A stretch of 64,000 nucleotides of DNA from a virus, in IMG/VR virus record IMGVR_UViG_3300028197_001695, positions 1 to 64,000 of that record; one strand, 5' to 3'. Below, piece by piece: positions 27,520-35,659 of this stretch. The notes under the pieces were generated by a model that was not told the DNA's origin, made no database searches, and was given only the letters and a program-made list of their open reading frames with translations. Position numbers and translations under genes: made by a program. The first letter of the stretch is position 1. Each line of letters opens with the position of its first letter.

Positions 27520-28378
27520 AAAAGTCTTCGGCTGTCAGCTTTCCTCCATTTTGTGCCATTTTAGCTCTCAGATCAGACACTCCTTCTGTAACCTTGTCTT
27601 CTCTTGAAGAATTTTCTTTCTGGCTAAAATTGTATAATTTTAAGGCATCATCTTTGATATCATCAGGGATATCCAAATTTTGCAGTTTATTTAAAAGAAC
27701 AGAAGCATAAGATAACAAATTTTTCTGCCAAAGAGTTATGTCATAAATATTTTTGTCTATTATCTTGCTAGGTTGCCTATAATTTAAACAATAGAAATCA
27801 AAAAAAGAAGGGTCGTAAGAAACCTGAATTATCTTTTCAGAATTGCTTAGATTATCTATCAATAAATTGACTTCAGGAATTAGTAACATTAGATCTTCTT
27901 CACTAATAATCTCTGACATCTCTTCATCATAAAAAAGACTCAAACTAATTTCTTTATTTATCCTTTTTCTTTTCGCTAAATTTTCAGCACTGTGAAGAAT
28001 AAATTGATTCTTTTTTGTTTGTAGTTCTGTCAGTTCATCTACCTGTTTCTGAATAGAACCCTCAAAAGCTTTTTTGGTATTATCATCTATTATCTTTGAA
28101 GCAGCTTTTCTTGATTTGTCGATCATCCACTTCAAATCTTTCATTGAAGCTTCTTCCTGCTTTGACCAATTGCCTCTTTTGATAGCTTGTTCTAAGAGCT
28201 GTTCCTCACTCTTAATTCCTTGCTTCTTAGCTTGATGTACACAATCCAACTCAAACTCTTCAAGTTTGAGACCATCATAAATCTTGAAGTGTTTAAAATA
28301 GTAATTCTTATATTTGTGGGTTATTTTACTATAACCCCTTAATATATCTAAGAGTAGTAATGAAAGTTGTTGTCTCAT
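27518..28378 (-). CDS. Probable tail assembly chaperone, second component
   Basis: 286 residues, mostly alpha-helical and charged. It stands between the tail tube and tape measure genes, where tail assembly chaperones occur. It overlaps the preceding gene by 4 nt (ATGA). Many phages produce two chaperone forms by a -1 frameshift; no obvious slippery heptamer is visible at this junction, so coupled re-initiation is more likely. A helical region around residues 80-135 is rich in K, E and Q. Assignment is by position. Confidence 0.5.
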   Translation of the reverse strand: MRQQLSLLLLDILRGYSKITHKYKNYYFKHFKIYDGLKLEEFELDCVHQAKKQGIKSEEQLLEQAIKRGNWSKQEEASMKDLKWMIDKSRKAASKIIDDNTKKAFEGSIQKQVDELTELQTKKNQFILHSAENLAKRKRINKEISLSLFYDEEMSEIISEEDLMLLIPEVNLLIDNLSNSEKIIQVSYDPSFFDFYCLNYRQPSKIIDKNIYDITLWQKNLLSYASVLLNKLQNLDIPDDIKDDALKLYNFSQKENSSREDKVTEGVSDLRAKMAQNGGKLTAEDF

Positions 28379-29157
28379 TCATCACCGAATACTTCCTTAA
28401 TCTTCTCTTCAATTTCTTTTTGGCTTGAACCCATTTTGTTATACCACAGGTTAGCAACTTTAGCCAAAGTCTCGAAAGAGAGGTCAAAAACACCTTTATT
28501 CTTCAAGAGAGTTGAGTCTTCTAGATCCTCCTCATCTTCACACAGTTGCAAGTAATGCAATCTTTTTTCTTTGAAATCATCTCCTACAAAAAGTGGGAAA
28601 GTCTCAGTGGAGTCTTCTATTTTATCTTCGTAGTAAGAAAAATTAAAAATAAACCATTCAATAAGCTTTTGTTCTGCTTTCGCTTCTGCTGTCTGATTAT
28701 ACTGAATTCTATGGAACTCTTCGAAATCTGCTACAGTTTTTTGAGTTTCAACAAACTTTTCTCTAGCTGCCACTAATTTTTTATTTTGCTCCTCATCTAG
28801 ACCCTTCTGACCTTCATAAAACTCAATAACTTTAGCAGCCTCCATGTTATCAACAAAAGCCTTATTAATTAAATCATTGCTCGCTTTAGAAGAACCTCCT
28901 CCAGCGTCCTCAATTTTCTTATTCAATAAGTACCTAGTGAGATATCCAGCATTAATTAAATCATTATATTGCTGCCCATAAAAGAATTCTGCATTTTCAA
29001 TTTCTGCGTAAGACGGTTTAGCGAAAATAACTTTGTGAGAAATTGTTTTGGTTTTAGTCTTGGCCGATTCTACGATCTTTCCTTTCGCATTCTCTTTCTG
29101 AATAACAATTTTTTGCTTTACTTTCCTTTTGATTGGGAATGAATACAGTTCTTTCAT
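28375..29157 (-). CDS. Probable tail assembly chaperone, first component
   Basis: 260 residues, helical and strongly charged, with a lysine-rich beta-like N-terminus and an AEFFYGQQYNDLINAGYLTRYLLNK helix near residue 55. It lies between the tail tube and tape measure genes in the position of lambda gpG-type chaperones, and it ends in a 4-nt ATGA overlap with the next gene. It would bind the tape measure protein during tail assembly. No sequence signature beyond position and composition is seen. Confidence 0.5.
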   Translation of the reverse strand: MKELYSFPIKRKVKQKIVIQKENAKGKIVESAKTKTKTISHKVIFAKPSYAEIENAEFFYGQQYNDLINAGYLTRYLLNKKIEDAGGGSSKASNDLINKAFVDNMEAAKVIEFYEGQKGLDEEQNKKLVAAREKFVETQKTVADFEEFHRIQYNQTAEAKAEQKLIEWFIFNFSYYEDKIEDSTETFPLFVGDDFKEKRLHYLQLCEDEEDLEDSTLLKNKGVFDLSFETLAKVANLWYNKMGSSQKEIEEKIKEVFGDE

Positions 29158-29167
29158 ATGCTTTTTA

Positions 29168-29182
29168 ACGATATATTATCGT
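29168..29182. promoter_or_regulatory. Perfect short palindrome upstream of the chaperone gene
   Basis: ACGATA and TATCGT flank a 3-nt centre 11 nt before the ATG at 29157. In the transcribed direction it is preceded, not followed, by a T-run, so it is not a normal terminator. It could be an operator or an mRNA hairpin affecting initiation. Confidence 0.3.
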
Positions 29183-29208
29183 AAAAAAAAGAAATATATC
29201 AACAAATA

Positions 29209-29595
29209 CTAAAAAATATACTCAATATCAAGCGAAGCATCCCCATGCTTTTCAAACTCAATGTAATCAAAACCAGTCGAACCAGAAATGTTATTGGCAA
29301 TCAATACGTCATCAAGAAAGTAAGAATAAGTGTTATCATTTTTCATGTGAACAGATATGTTAACTGGGATATTTGGTGCATAGCCACCAACAAAATTTCC
29401 AGACTGATCAAACACATATCCCTCATATCCAGAAAAAACAAAGCCACTGTTAAGTAATCCTGTACTGCCTCCTTCTCCAGTGACGACATCTCCAGTGCCA
29501 GCAGCTACATAGAATCCAGAGTAAGTATTCTCGACTAATATATCTAAATTAACAATCGACTCTTCTTTACCTGTTACTTGTTGATAAACCTTCAT
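29209..29595 (-). CDS. Small beta-rich virion protein, unrecognised
   Basis: 128 residues, rich in G, S, N and Y, ending NISGSTGFDYIEFEKHGDASL. It directly follows the tail tube gene and its terminator and has its own late-type motif. Strand-rich composition and location suggest a tail decoration or minor tail protein. No family is recognised. Confidence 0.55.
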   Translation of the reverse strand: MKVYQQVTGKEESIVNLDILVENTYSGFYVAAGTGDVVTGEGGSTGLLNSGFVFSGYEGYVFDQSGNFVGGYAPNIPVNISVHMKNDNTYSYFLDDVLIANNISGSTGFDYIEFEKHGDASLDIEYIF

Positions 29596-29604
29596 TCTCT
29601 ATAT

Positions 29605-29612
29605 ATTACACA
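29605..29612 (-). promoter_or_regulatory. Late-type promoter motif right after a terminator
   Basis: Minus strand reads TGTGTAAT, beginning at the end of the terminator T-run and 9 nt before the ATG at 29595. A promoter is needed here because transcription from the tail tube gene should stop at 29612-29642. Confidence 0.6.
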
Positions 29613-29642
29613 AAAAAACAGCCCCACCTTTCGGTGAGGCTG
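29612..29642 (-). terminator. Rho-independent terminator after the tail tube gene
   Basis: A 10-bp stem (29633-29642 with 29619-29628, one G-U pair) closes a GAAA tetraloop and is followed by seven T residues in the minus direction. Confidence 0.9.
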
Positions 29643-29672
29643 CTTTGTGAGTTTTATAGTTTTTTATTGATC

Positions 29673-30917
29673 CTATAAGCTGAGGAAAGAGATCGGCTGC
29701 TGACGAGGGTTTTGCGCTCCACTTACAACTGTAAAGTCGGGCGCATCCGCTTCTGGGAAGAAGAACAAGCCTTGGTCAGTGGTAGAAGCACCACCAATCT
29801 GAGCAGAGAAGGTAAGATCAACAGTCTCGTTATCATCAAGTCCTTGCGAGAATGACTGATTATCAAGAACAGCTCCTTTGAGAAGGTATTTTAGCTTAGG
29901 ATTTCCCTCTTCTTTAATATCCAACGTAATGTCAGTTTTATTGTTTTCAGCGGTTCCAGTCAAAGCATACTCAAGCGCACCTGAAGCAAAATTCCTAGTA
30001 AGTGAACTAACATTCATAGTTACGTCAATTGGGAATTCAAGGAGTTTAGCGTAAGCAAGCTCGTTACCAAGAGCCTCAATAACTTCACGAGCCAATGGCA
30101 GTTCAATAGAAGCACTTTGAATTGGCAGCGCACTAAATGAAGGCCCACCAACTTCGGAAACACCATCACTTGTATCAGCAAAACTGACAGTAACATCTTG
30201 AGGACGGAGAACCAATGGAAGATTAGCGACATCAGAACTTGGAGGAGGAAGTCTGGTAATACCAGAGTCGGTTCTCTGTCCTTCTAGGTTAAGTGATGGA
30301 TTAATGAGTCCAGAATTAACACCAGTGTAGAAAACAACATTAGAGGCTTGCATCTCAATATCAGCCCTTGGAATTTCTCCAACGCTAAAGTTTGCACTGT
30401 AGCTGGAGACGAAGCAGTTTCCAAACCCGACAACATCATGCTTGTCTTTTTCTGACTTCATTTTCGCGTCGTTCAATGTGAAAGAATCTTCCCCTTCTTC
30501 AACTGTTAAAAGGAAAACATTACGCTCTTTTAAAATTGGGTCTTCTTTTAATTGGCCAGAACACATTTGACCTGTCCTTAGCGCGTTATTCGCTGTAGCG
30601 AGAACGCCAGTTACTGATTTTTGGAATCCCAGAGCTAATTCATTTTCTCCGTCTCCCAAAAAGTATCCGAAACTCAAAGTCGGATTAATTTCGGTAAGGT
30701 TAACAGTTCCGATTCGTGCTAACTGACCAAACTCTCGTACGTCTTGACGCGCTCCAGCGAGATCCATCTCGAATGAAAAAGTGTCAACACGGTGCAAATG
30801 ATGAGCATCTATCTGACTCATGCCCGTTACAGGGGTCAAGTCGGTGTGTGAATCCCATCCAGTAGGAGCGACATAGACTGCTTTGTTTTGTGAAATTACT
30901 CTTGTTCTTGTAGCCAT
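29673..30917 (-). CDS. Major tail tube protein
   Basis: 414 residues. It lies between head-tail connectors and chaperone/tape measure genes, starts after a late-type motif and ends before a strong terminator, as expected of a highly expressed tube subunit. The sequence is beta-rich with the landmarks HRVDTFSFEMDLAGARQDVREFG, SYSANFSVGEIPRADIEMQ, RPQDVTVSF and LPIQSASIELPLARE. The same landmarks recur in the partial plus-strand gene at 63448, so the phage has two related tube-type proteins. Tube identity is inferred from order, abundance signals and fold pattern. Confidence 0.75.
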   Translation of the reverse strand: MATRTRVISQNKAVYVAPTGWDSHTDLTPVTGMSQIDAHHLHRVDTFSFEMDLAGARQDVREFGQLARIGTVNLTEINPTLSFGYFLGDGENELALGFQKSVTGVLATANNALRTGQMCSGQLKEDPILKERNVFLLTVEEGEDSFTLNDAKMKSEKDKHDVVGFGNCFVSSYSANFSVGEIPRADIEMQASNVVFYTGVNSGLINPSLNLEGQRTDSGITRLPPPSSDVANLPLVLRPQDVTVSFADTSDGVSEVGGPSFSALPIQSASIELPLAREVIEALGNELAYAKLLEFPIDVTMNVSSLTRNFASGALEYALTGTAENNKTDITLDIKEEGNPKLKYLLKGAVLDNQSFSQGLDDNETVDLTFSAQIGGASTTDQGLFFFPEADAPDFTVVSGAQNPRQQPISFLSL

Positions 30918-30941
30918 ATTTATATAAAAAGGTTTATTTTA

Positions 30942-30949
30942 AATACACT
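30942..30949 (-). promoter_or_regulatory. Late-type promoter motif before the tail tube gene
   Basis: Minus strand reads AGTGTATT, 24 nt before the ATG at 30917. An AT-rich leader with TTTATATAAAT follows. Confidence 0.5.
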
Positions 30950-30952
30950 CAT

Positions 30953-31831
30953 TTAAGACCTTGGGAAACGATATGTCGATAAATCGAAATCTAAGAATGC
31001 TATAGAGAAGTCTTTGTTTAGTTTTTCTCTCAAAGCTTCAGAGACAACTTTTGAAGCTGTGACATTATTAATGTAAGAACATAAGGGTTTACTACCTTGG
31101 TCTCCTACAACGCCAGTATAGGTATAGGGGAAATCTTTTACAGAGTAAGAATAAGCGTATGGGAAATTCTCATAAGGAATATGAGTAACCTTCTCTCTTA
31201 CTGTGTCTCTAAGCTTAGAAATAACAGAATCCAAAATATAAGAATCCTTGGTCAGCACCATCACACGAACTCTACTTTGAGTGTTCTCCTCTCCACCAAA
31301 TGAAAACTCCTCATTCTGAGAAGATGCTAGGGAAACAAAACAGGCTGGGAGGAAATAAGACCCTTGATCAAGAATTCCTGTTTCATTATAGAAGTAGGGG
31401 GAATCTTGCCCATTTTCTAAGAAATCAGAATGAACTAAAAATTCTACATCATCATCGTGAGAGATGTAAGTATTTACTTCTTTTACAGAATAGGTTCCAG
31501 ATATATTTAACCCAGTCCCAGAAGCCGAAGGGAATAAGATACGGCCATTGTTGTAATCTGTATACACATTTCCATTTGTGCTTGAATCTCCCGTAATAAA
31601 ATCATCTCCAACAAAAAAACCTGAATTAACTGTATCTATATTATGTTCAGCTACAAGCTGACGATACTCTCCTTGATACGCGACCATGTCCGAAGGAATA
31701 TCATCAAAATCAACATAACGAAAATTATTGTCTAATCCAGTAAGATAAGCTTTTGTGTCAGATTTTAACAAACGGTTCTCTAACCATAAGTAAAAGCTGG
31801 ATAATAAATTTTGATCAAATTGAGCCTTCAT
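30953..31831 (-). CDS. Tail terminator or tail-completion-type structural protein
   Basis: 292 residues between connector genes and the tail tube gene, the usual place of the tail terminator. It has alternating strands and helices: DDVEFLVHSDFLENGQ, RVRVMVLTKDSYILDSVISKLRDTVRE and a C-terminal FSIAFLDFDLSTYRFPRS. The RVRVMVLTKD...LRDTVRE part resembles the helix-strand layout of terminator subunits. Role inferred mainly from gene order. Confidence 0.45.
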   Translation of the reverse strand: MKAQFDQNLLSSFYLWLENRLLKSDTKAYLTGLDNNFRYVDFDDIPSDMVAYQGEYRQLVAEHNIDTVNSGFFVGDDFITGDSSTNGNVYTDYNNGRILFPSASGTGLNISGTYSVKEVNTYISHDDDVEFLVHSDFLENGQDSPYFYNETGILDQGSYFLPACFVSLASSQNEEFSFGGEENTQSRVRVMVLTKDSYILDSVISKLRDTVREKVTHIPYENFPYAYSYSVKDFPYTYTGVVGDQGSKPLCSYINNVTASKVVSEALREKLNKDFSIAFLDFDLSTYRFPRS

Positions 31832-31834
31832 GTT

Positions 31835-32461
31835 TTAAAAATTTGTAACGTTTTTGTAGAATCTATTTATAATTTTAGAGATATAAGGTTGAGTTTTAAA
31901 ATTAGTAGATCTTAAATCTCTTAACACTTGTATGCCTGTCCCAGACCTAGATTTAGGTATGCCCTTATTGCTATATAAAAATGAACCAAGATTAGAGAGT
32001 CCATTCTCTATGCCTTCTGCCCAACTAGAACCGCTAGCCCAAGGTATTTGAGATACGCTAAAAATCTCACCTTTTGATGCGGCATTTAAAATAGATATCC
32101 TAAATCTACCATTAGATATAGCCCTGACTGTAACAGAGAGTTTTTGTTTTAAAATATTTTCAATCCCTTGGGTGGGGTTATCACCACTATCGAAACCAAT
32201 GAATGCAAAAAGGTTCCCGTAACCACCCAGAGTGCCAGAGCTATTTGAAGCATTTGCGCCAGCTTGAACTTCTTTTGTAACAGGGTGATTGTAAAAATCT
32301 CTAACCAACTCTCGCTGCGCTTTTTCAATGATAGGAAGAACATAACTTCTTACTTCTCTCCCAGTAACCTTGCCATTTCGACCACCAGTTACCTCATTTA
32401 AAAGAGCGGCTTTATTTATAGTTACTTTAAACTTAGTTGCTGATATGAATGCTTTGGACAT
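31835..32461 (-). CDS. Head-tail connector or tail completion protein
   Basis: 208 residues. An early VRSYVLPIIEKAQRELVRDFYNHPVTKEVQAG helix is reminiscent of HK97 gp10-type tail completion proteins, which often begin with a helix of this kind followed by an N-H-P-V-T-like turn. It overlaps the preceding connector gene by 1 nt. Role inferred from motif resemblance and position. Confidence 0.5.
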   Translation of the reverse strand: MSKAFISATKFKVTINKAALLNEVTGGRNGKVTGREVRSYVLPIIEKAQRELVRDFYNHPVTKEVQAGANASNSSGTLGGYGNLFAFIGFDSGDNPTQGIENILKQKLSVTVRAISNGRFRISILNAASKGEIFSVSQIPWASGSSWAEGIENGLSNLGSFLYSNKGIPKSRSGTGIQVLRDLRSTNFKTQPYISKIINRFYKNVTNF

Positions 32462-32910
32462 TAGTTTTCTCGTTTAAGGAATACAGTATAGTATTGAGTC
32501 GAGAATGGTCCCACATTTTTAGCATCAGTATCTACAGAGAATAAAACATCATCAATTTCAATCCTACTAGAATCTTTTACCTTATCGTAACCATCTGAAT
32601 CAACTTTGATTCTCACCTTCCCATGAGAAGCAGTTAAATTAAATTGCGCTCCACCATCTACTAAAGACTCACCCTGATTTGGTGCGTAGCTGACCCTAGC
32701 TTGCACCGTGTGCTTCACTAGCGTAGTTTGTGAACTCAACCTAGAGTCGTCCTTAGTTCGACCGTACAGTGGATTGTAGTTTAAATTAGAGGGTCTTGTG
32801 GCGACCTTCTTTTCAATATAAACATAAATATCTCTAGCGAAGGTATCATGAACTTCACTTAAAGCACTTTGGATTGCCGCTTTTTGAGCTGATGTAATTA
32901 ATGAAGCCAT
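32461..32910 (-). CDS. Head closure/connector protein
   Basis: 149 residues with an N-terminal helix (KAAIQSALSEVHDTFARDIYVY) and a C-terminal beta barrel: KVRIKVDSDGYDKV, SRIEIDDVLFSVD and TQYYTVFLKREN. Head-closure proteins of siphoviruses have this size and beta-barrel form. It overlaps its neighbours by 1 nt on each side. Assignment rests on order and secondary structure. Confidence 0.5.
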   Translation of the reverse strand: MASLITSAQKAAIQSALSEVHDTFARDIYVYIEKKVATRPSNLNYNPLYGRTKDDSRLSSQTTLVKHTVQARVSYAPNQGESLVDGGAQFNLTASHGKVRIKVDSDGYDKVKDSSRIEIDDVLFSVDTDAKNVGPFSTQYYTVFLKREN

Positions 32911-33431
32911 TAAAAGGATCTGTAGGAACTTGTTGGTTGATAGGAGTCAATACTGTCAATGGGGGTGACCCCGTCTCGACCGAAGACTTGAAGTGGAGAA
33001 GACTTGTATTGATTGTATTTGCCAACTAAGTCATTCAAGCGATCAGTAGCATCCACCTTCAAATCTCTAAAGGTTTTAGCAACAGAGTTTTTGTTTTGCC
33101 TTTGGATAGTTGTATCTCCCTCTTTTAAAGTAATCCAATCCGTATCTCCTCCATAAGTAAATCCGCGCAGAGAGTCTCTAGCTGCCTTCTCGTAGTAGTG
33201 GATCTCATAAAGGGTTGAGAAAATATTTTCTTCAATTGGCAATAAACCAGAACTAGTGTCAATCTCTATAGCTCCAGTATCATTAACATAAAATTCTTCA
33301 TTGGTAAGTCCATTAAGCTCACCAATATTAACCTCAAGCCAACCAGAAACATAAGACACAGGAAATCTCTGCCTATCTTCTGAAAACTCGTAATTTACTA
33401 TTTTTGTTGCTAGTGAGCCAAGATCGTTCAT
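32910..33431 (-). CDS. Head-tail adaptor-type protein
   Basis: 173 residues, mainly helical: an N-terminal EDRQRFPVSYVSGWLEVNIGELNGLTNEEF section, a middle NIFSTLYEIHYYEKAARDSLRG helix and a C-terminal TFRDLKVDATDRLNDLVGKYNQYK helix. The size and helical bundle fit head-tail adaptors bound to the portal. It stands second after the capsid gene. Confidence 0.5.
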   Translation of the reverse strand: MNDLGSLATKIVNYEFSEDRQRFPVSYVSGWLEVNIGELNGLTNEEFYVNDTGAIEIDTSSGLLPIEENIFSTLYEIHYYEKAARDSLRGFTYGGDTDWITLKEGDTTIQRQNKNSVAKTFRDLKVDATDRLNDLVGKYNQYKSSPLQVFGRDGVTPIDSIDSYQPTSSYRSF

Positions 33432-33468
33432 TAAATAATCTTACAGCAAAACTAGCCTTTAGGGAACT

Positions 33469-33852
33469 CTACAGCTCAAACAGCTTCTTTACTTCATCGT
33501 AATTTTCAGCCTTTGGATCAATAGCAGGTTCTGCTTGCCCAGCCACTGTTACGTTATTTTGTTGAACGTAAATATCAAATGACTTAAGTAAATTCTTTTT
33601 TAATACTGACGGAGTGTCGATAGAGGAAGCTGGCAAACCAACCCTCTGAGCAAGAGTTGTCATTTCTCCTACAGACATGCTGCCAAGGTTGCTAGCGAAA
33701 ACATCCTTGTTATTCGTACCATATGGATTAACATCCTTAATACCCAAAAGATCTTCTAGTTCTTTTGTTTTTCGAATCTTATCTTCTCGCTCAGAACGTT
33801 CTTTACCATCAATAACATTGAACTCTTCTAAAAATTCCTTCTTATTAGCCAT
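33469..33852 (-). CDS. Small head-associated protein, unrecognised
   Basis: 127 residues, charged N-terminal helix (FLEEFNVIDGKERSEREDKI), then LGSMSVGEMTTLAQRVGLPAS and a short acidic end. It is the first gene after the capsid terminator and has its own late-type motif 15 nt upstream. The SVGEMTTLAQRVGLP stretch looks like a small helical domain. A minor head role is inferred from location. Confidence 0.5.
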   Translation of the reverse strand: MANKKEFLEEFNVIDGKERSEREDKIRKTKELEDLLGIKDVNPYGTNNKDVFASNLGSMSVGEMTTLAQRVGLPASSIDTPSVLKKNLLKSFDIYVQQNNVTVAGQAEPAIDPKAENYDEVKKLFEL

Positions 33853-33867
33853 ATCTTATCATAATAG

Positions 33868-33875
33868 ATTACACT
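33868..33875 (-). promoter_or_regulatory. Late-type promoter motif after the capsid terminator
   Basis: Minus strand reads AGTGTAAT, 15 nt before the ATG at 33852 and 10 nt past the terminator T-run. This is the clearest example of the motif restarting transcription after a terminator. Confidence 0.6.
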
Positions 33876-33884
33876 AAAAAAATC

Positions 33885-33915
33885 AAAAAAAAAGAGTCGC
33901 CCCGTAGGGCGACCC
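33885..33915 (-). terminator. Rho-independent terminator after the major capsid gene
   Basis: A 9-bp GC-rich stem (33907-33915 with 33894-33902, one G-U pair) with a UACG tetraloop is followed by nine T residues in the minus direction. Confidence 0.92.
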
Positions 33916-33935
33916 TTAAATTTAGGAAACCTCGA

Positions 33936-35039
33936 TTAGAGGATGATTCCACAAAGAGCACGGTCGTCAATACAGACGCGACCCTCTTCGACTTTACCGT
34001 AGTAACCAATCTTGTTCTGACGGACGGAGAACTGGTCATCAACGAGAACGTTGAGTTCACCAGTAGAACCTTCATCAAGAACGACAGGACGGAGAAGAGC
34101 GTCACGAGAACGATCAACACCGATAAGGATCTGTTCAGAAGCTTCAGTGAAGCTCACGCCACCCTTAACCGCATCAAAGATCTTATTGAAACGCTGTCCA
34201 CTACCCAACTCAAGAACCTCAATGATATTAATACCATAGAAGCTTGGAAGTCCTGCACCACTGTAAAGCTGAGAACGAAGTTCTTCAGGAGCAGCAATGC
34301 TAGTCTTAAGAGCTGAAGACATAGGAGCAGCAGCAGTGTTAATTGGGTTGTATGCCATAGCACGGATATCTGCGATAACTTCAGGAGAAACTAAAAGATC
34401 AGTAACTCCAGCTTTGCTACCACCAACAGGAGTACCACCAACAAAAGAGCTGTTGATACGCTTAGAGGTTGTAATAAGCTGATTCAAGTCATCAAGGACA
34501 AGGCTAGTGCCAGCAGCAGCGATGATATGATCACCAGCAGCAGCAGTTAAGCTATCTCCAGCAACAAGAGCGGAAGCGAGCACGTTAAATGCGGTGCGCT
34601 CCTGCTTAAGCATAACTTCCTGAGCCATACGAGTGAAGGTTTTGGAGACAACGTCAACGCGAGCCTTCTTAGCATACTTACGGTCGAAAGCGAGTGCGCT
34701 ATCAAGAGTGTAAGTGCTAAACTTCAGCTCGTTATGAGCAGGAAAGACTTGGTTGTAAGGAAGTCCACCAGCAACTTGCTGGGAGTAAACCTGAACATAA
34801 TCTTCATCAGTTACATCGTGGAAGAGATCGAGAGGAAGGGAAGGATTATCATCAGCCTGATAAGTCAGAGTGGTGAAAAGATTTCCAACGGTCACAGCGT
34901 TGTTGATAACTTCAGTGACCACAGGTCCGAGAAGTTCTGCAACAGCGGCCTGAGCCTCGTAAGCCTCCTCACGATTATTCGAACCCATTGCGCGAACAAG
35001 GGCTAACTGATCTTCAGTTTTTTTAATAGTAATTTTCAT
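33936..35039 (-). CDS. Major capsid protein (HK97-fold type)
   Basis: 367 residues. It follows the protease/scaffold and decoration genes and precedes a strong terminator, the typical site of the capsid gene. Fold landmarks are an N-terminal helix, then KFSTYTLDSALAFDRKYAKKARVDVV (E-loop/spine region), a long QEVMLKQERTAFNVLASALVAG helix, LLVSPEVIADIRAMAYNPI and a C-terminal GELNVLVDDQFSVRQNKIGYYG section, matching P-domain and A-domain order in HK97-type capsids. Few cysteines and an even, non-repetitive composition agree. Confidence 0.85.
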   Translation of the reverse strand: MKITIKKTEDQLALVRAMGSNNREEAYEAQAAVAELLGPVVTEVINNAVTVGNLFTTLTYQADDNPSLPLDLFHDVTDEDYVQVYSQQVAGGLPYNQVFPAHNELKFSTYTLDSALAFDRKYAKKARVDVVSKTFTRMAQEVMLKQERTAFNVLASALVAGDSLTAAAGDHIIAAAGTSLVLDDLNQLITTSKRINSSFVGGTPVGGSKAGVTDLLVSPEVIADIRAMAYNPINTAAAPMSSALKTSIAAPEELRSQLYSGAGLPSFYGINIIEVLELGSGQRFNKIFDAVKGGVSFTEASEQILIGVDRSRDALLRPVVLDEGSTGELNVLVDDQFSVRQNKIGYYGKVEEGRVCIDDRALCGIIL

Positions 35040-35054
35040 AATCTGTGAGTAAAA

Positions 35055-35633
35055 TTAGAAGTTAATGCTGACAATTGCGTATTCTCCTGCGTGGGTATCA
35101 CCAGCAGCACGAGTTCCAGTAGCAAGGACTTTACCGACAACAGTGTCAGCGGCAACAGCAGTAGCAAGCGTACCACCAGCACGAACTCCAAGCTCCGTAT
35201 TAGGAGCAGGAACAAGTGAGCCAGAGAAAGCTCCTTCCATAAAGGTAAATACACCCTTAGTAGCTACAGGAACAGATTCTCCAGAGAGAACGCACTGAAG
35301 CTCTTCTTTTTTCTGAGGGTAAAAGCGAAGCTTTTCTCCATTCTCATCAGTTTCGCGAACGTCACGGACGATAATCCCGAGGGAAGCATCTCCAGAACCA
35401 GCAGCACCAATTTTAAGAGGGTTAACAGAAAGAGGGGAATAAGCATTTCCTTGAGTAGTAAGGAACGCAGATCCACCGTCTACGAGATCTACAAGATCAT
35501 CGTCAAGATTAGCAGCAGAAACCTTTACGATGGTTCCAGCTGCCTTATCGGTCCCATCGAACGCAAACATGTTGATAACATCGTTATCATCATATTGACG
35601 GAAGGGCAATAGTTTAGTAATTTCACTAGCCAT
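35055..35633 (-). CDS. Capsid decoration-type protein
   Basis: 192 residues, small-residue-rich and beta-heavy, directly upstream of the capsid gene in transcription order. Segments such as GTIVKVSAANLDDDLVDL, SLGIIVRDVRE, VATKGVFTFMEGAFSGSLVP and ELGVRAGGTLATAVAADTVVGKVLATG resemble the beta-tulip pattern of head stabilisation/decoration proteins, which set a refill-type K-G-V-F-T strand after a short loop. Position supports the call. Confidence 0.6.
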   Translation of the reverse strand: MASEITKLLPFRQYDDNDVINMFAFDGTDKAAGTIVKVSAANLDDDLVDLVDGGSAFLTTQGNAYSPLSVNPLKIGAAGSGDASLGIIVRDVRETDENGEKLRFYPQKKEELQCVLSGESVPVATKGVFTFMEGAFSGSLVPAPNTELGVRAGGTLATAVAADTVVGKVLATGTRAAGDTHAGEYAIVSINF

Positions 35634-35659
35634 AATATTATATTAGTTAGAATTTTTTT

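Noticed and set aside
35055-35298. Overlapping frames on both strands in the decoration gene
   Set aside because: The main frame has the right position and beta-rich content; the others are leucine- or proline-biased shadows.
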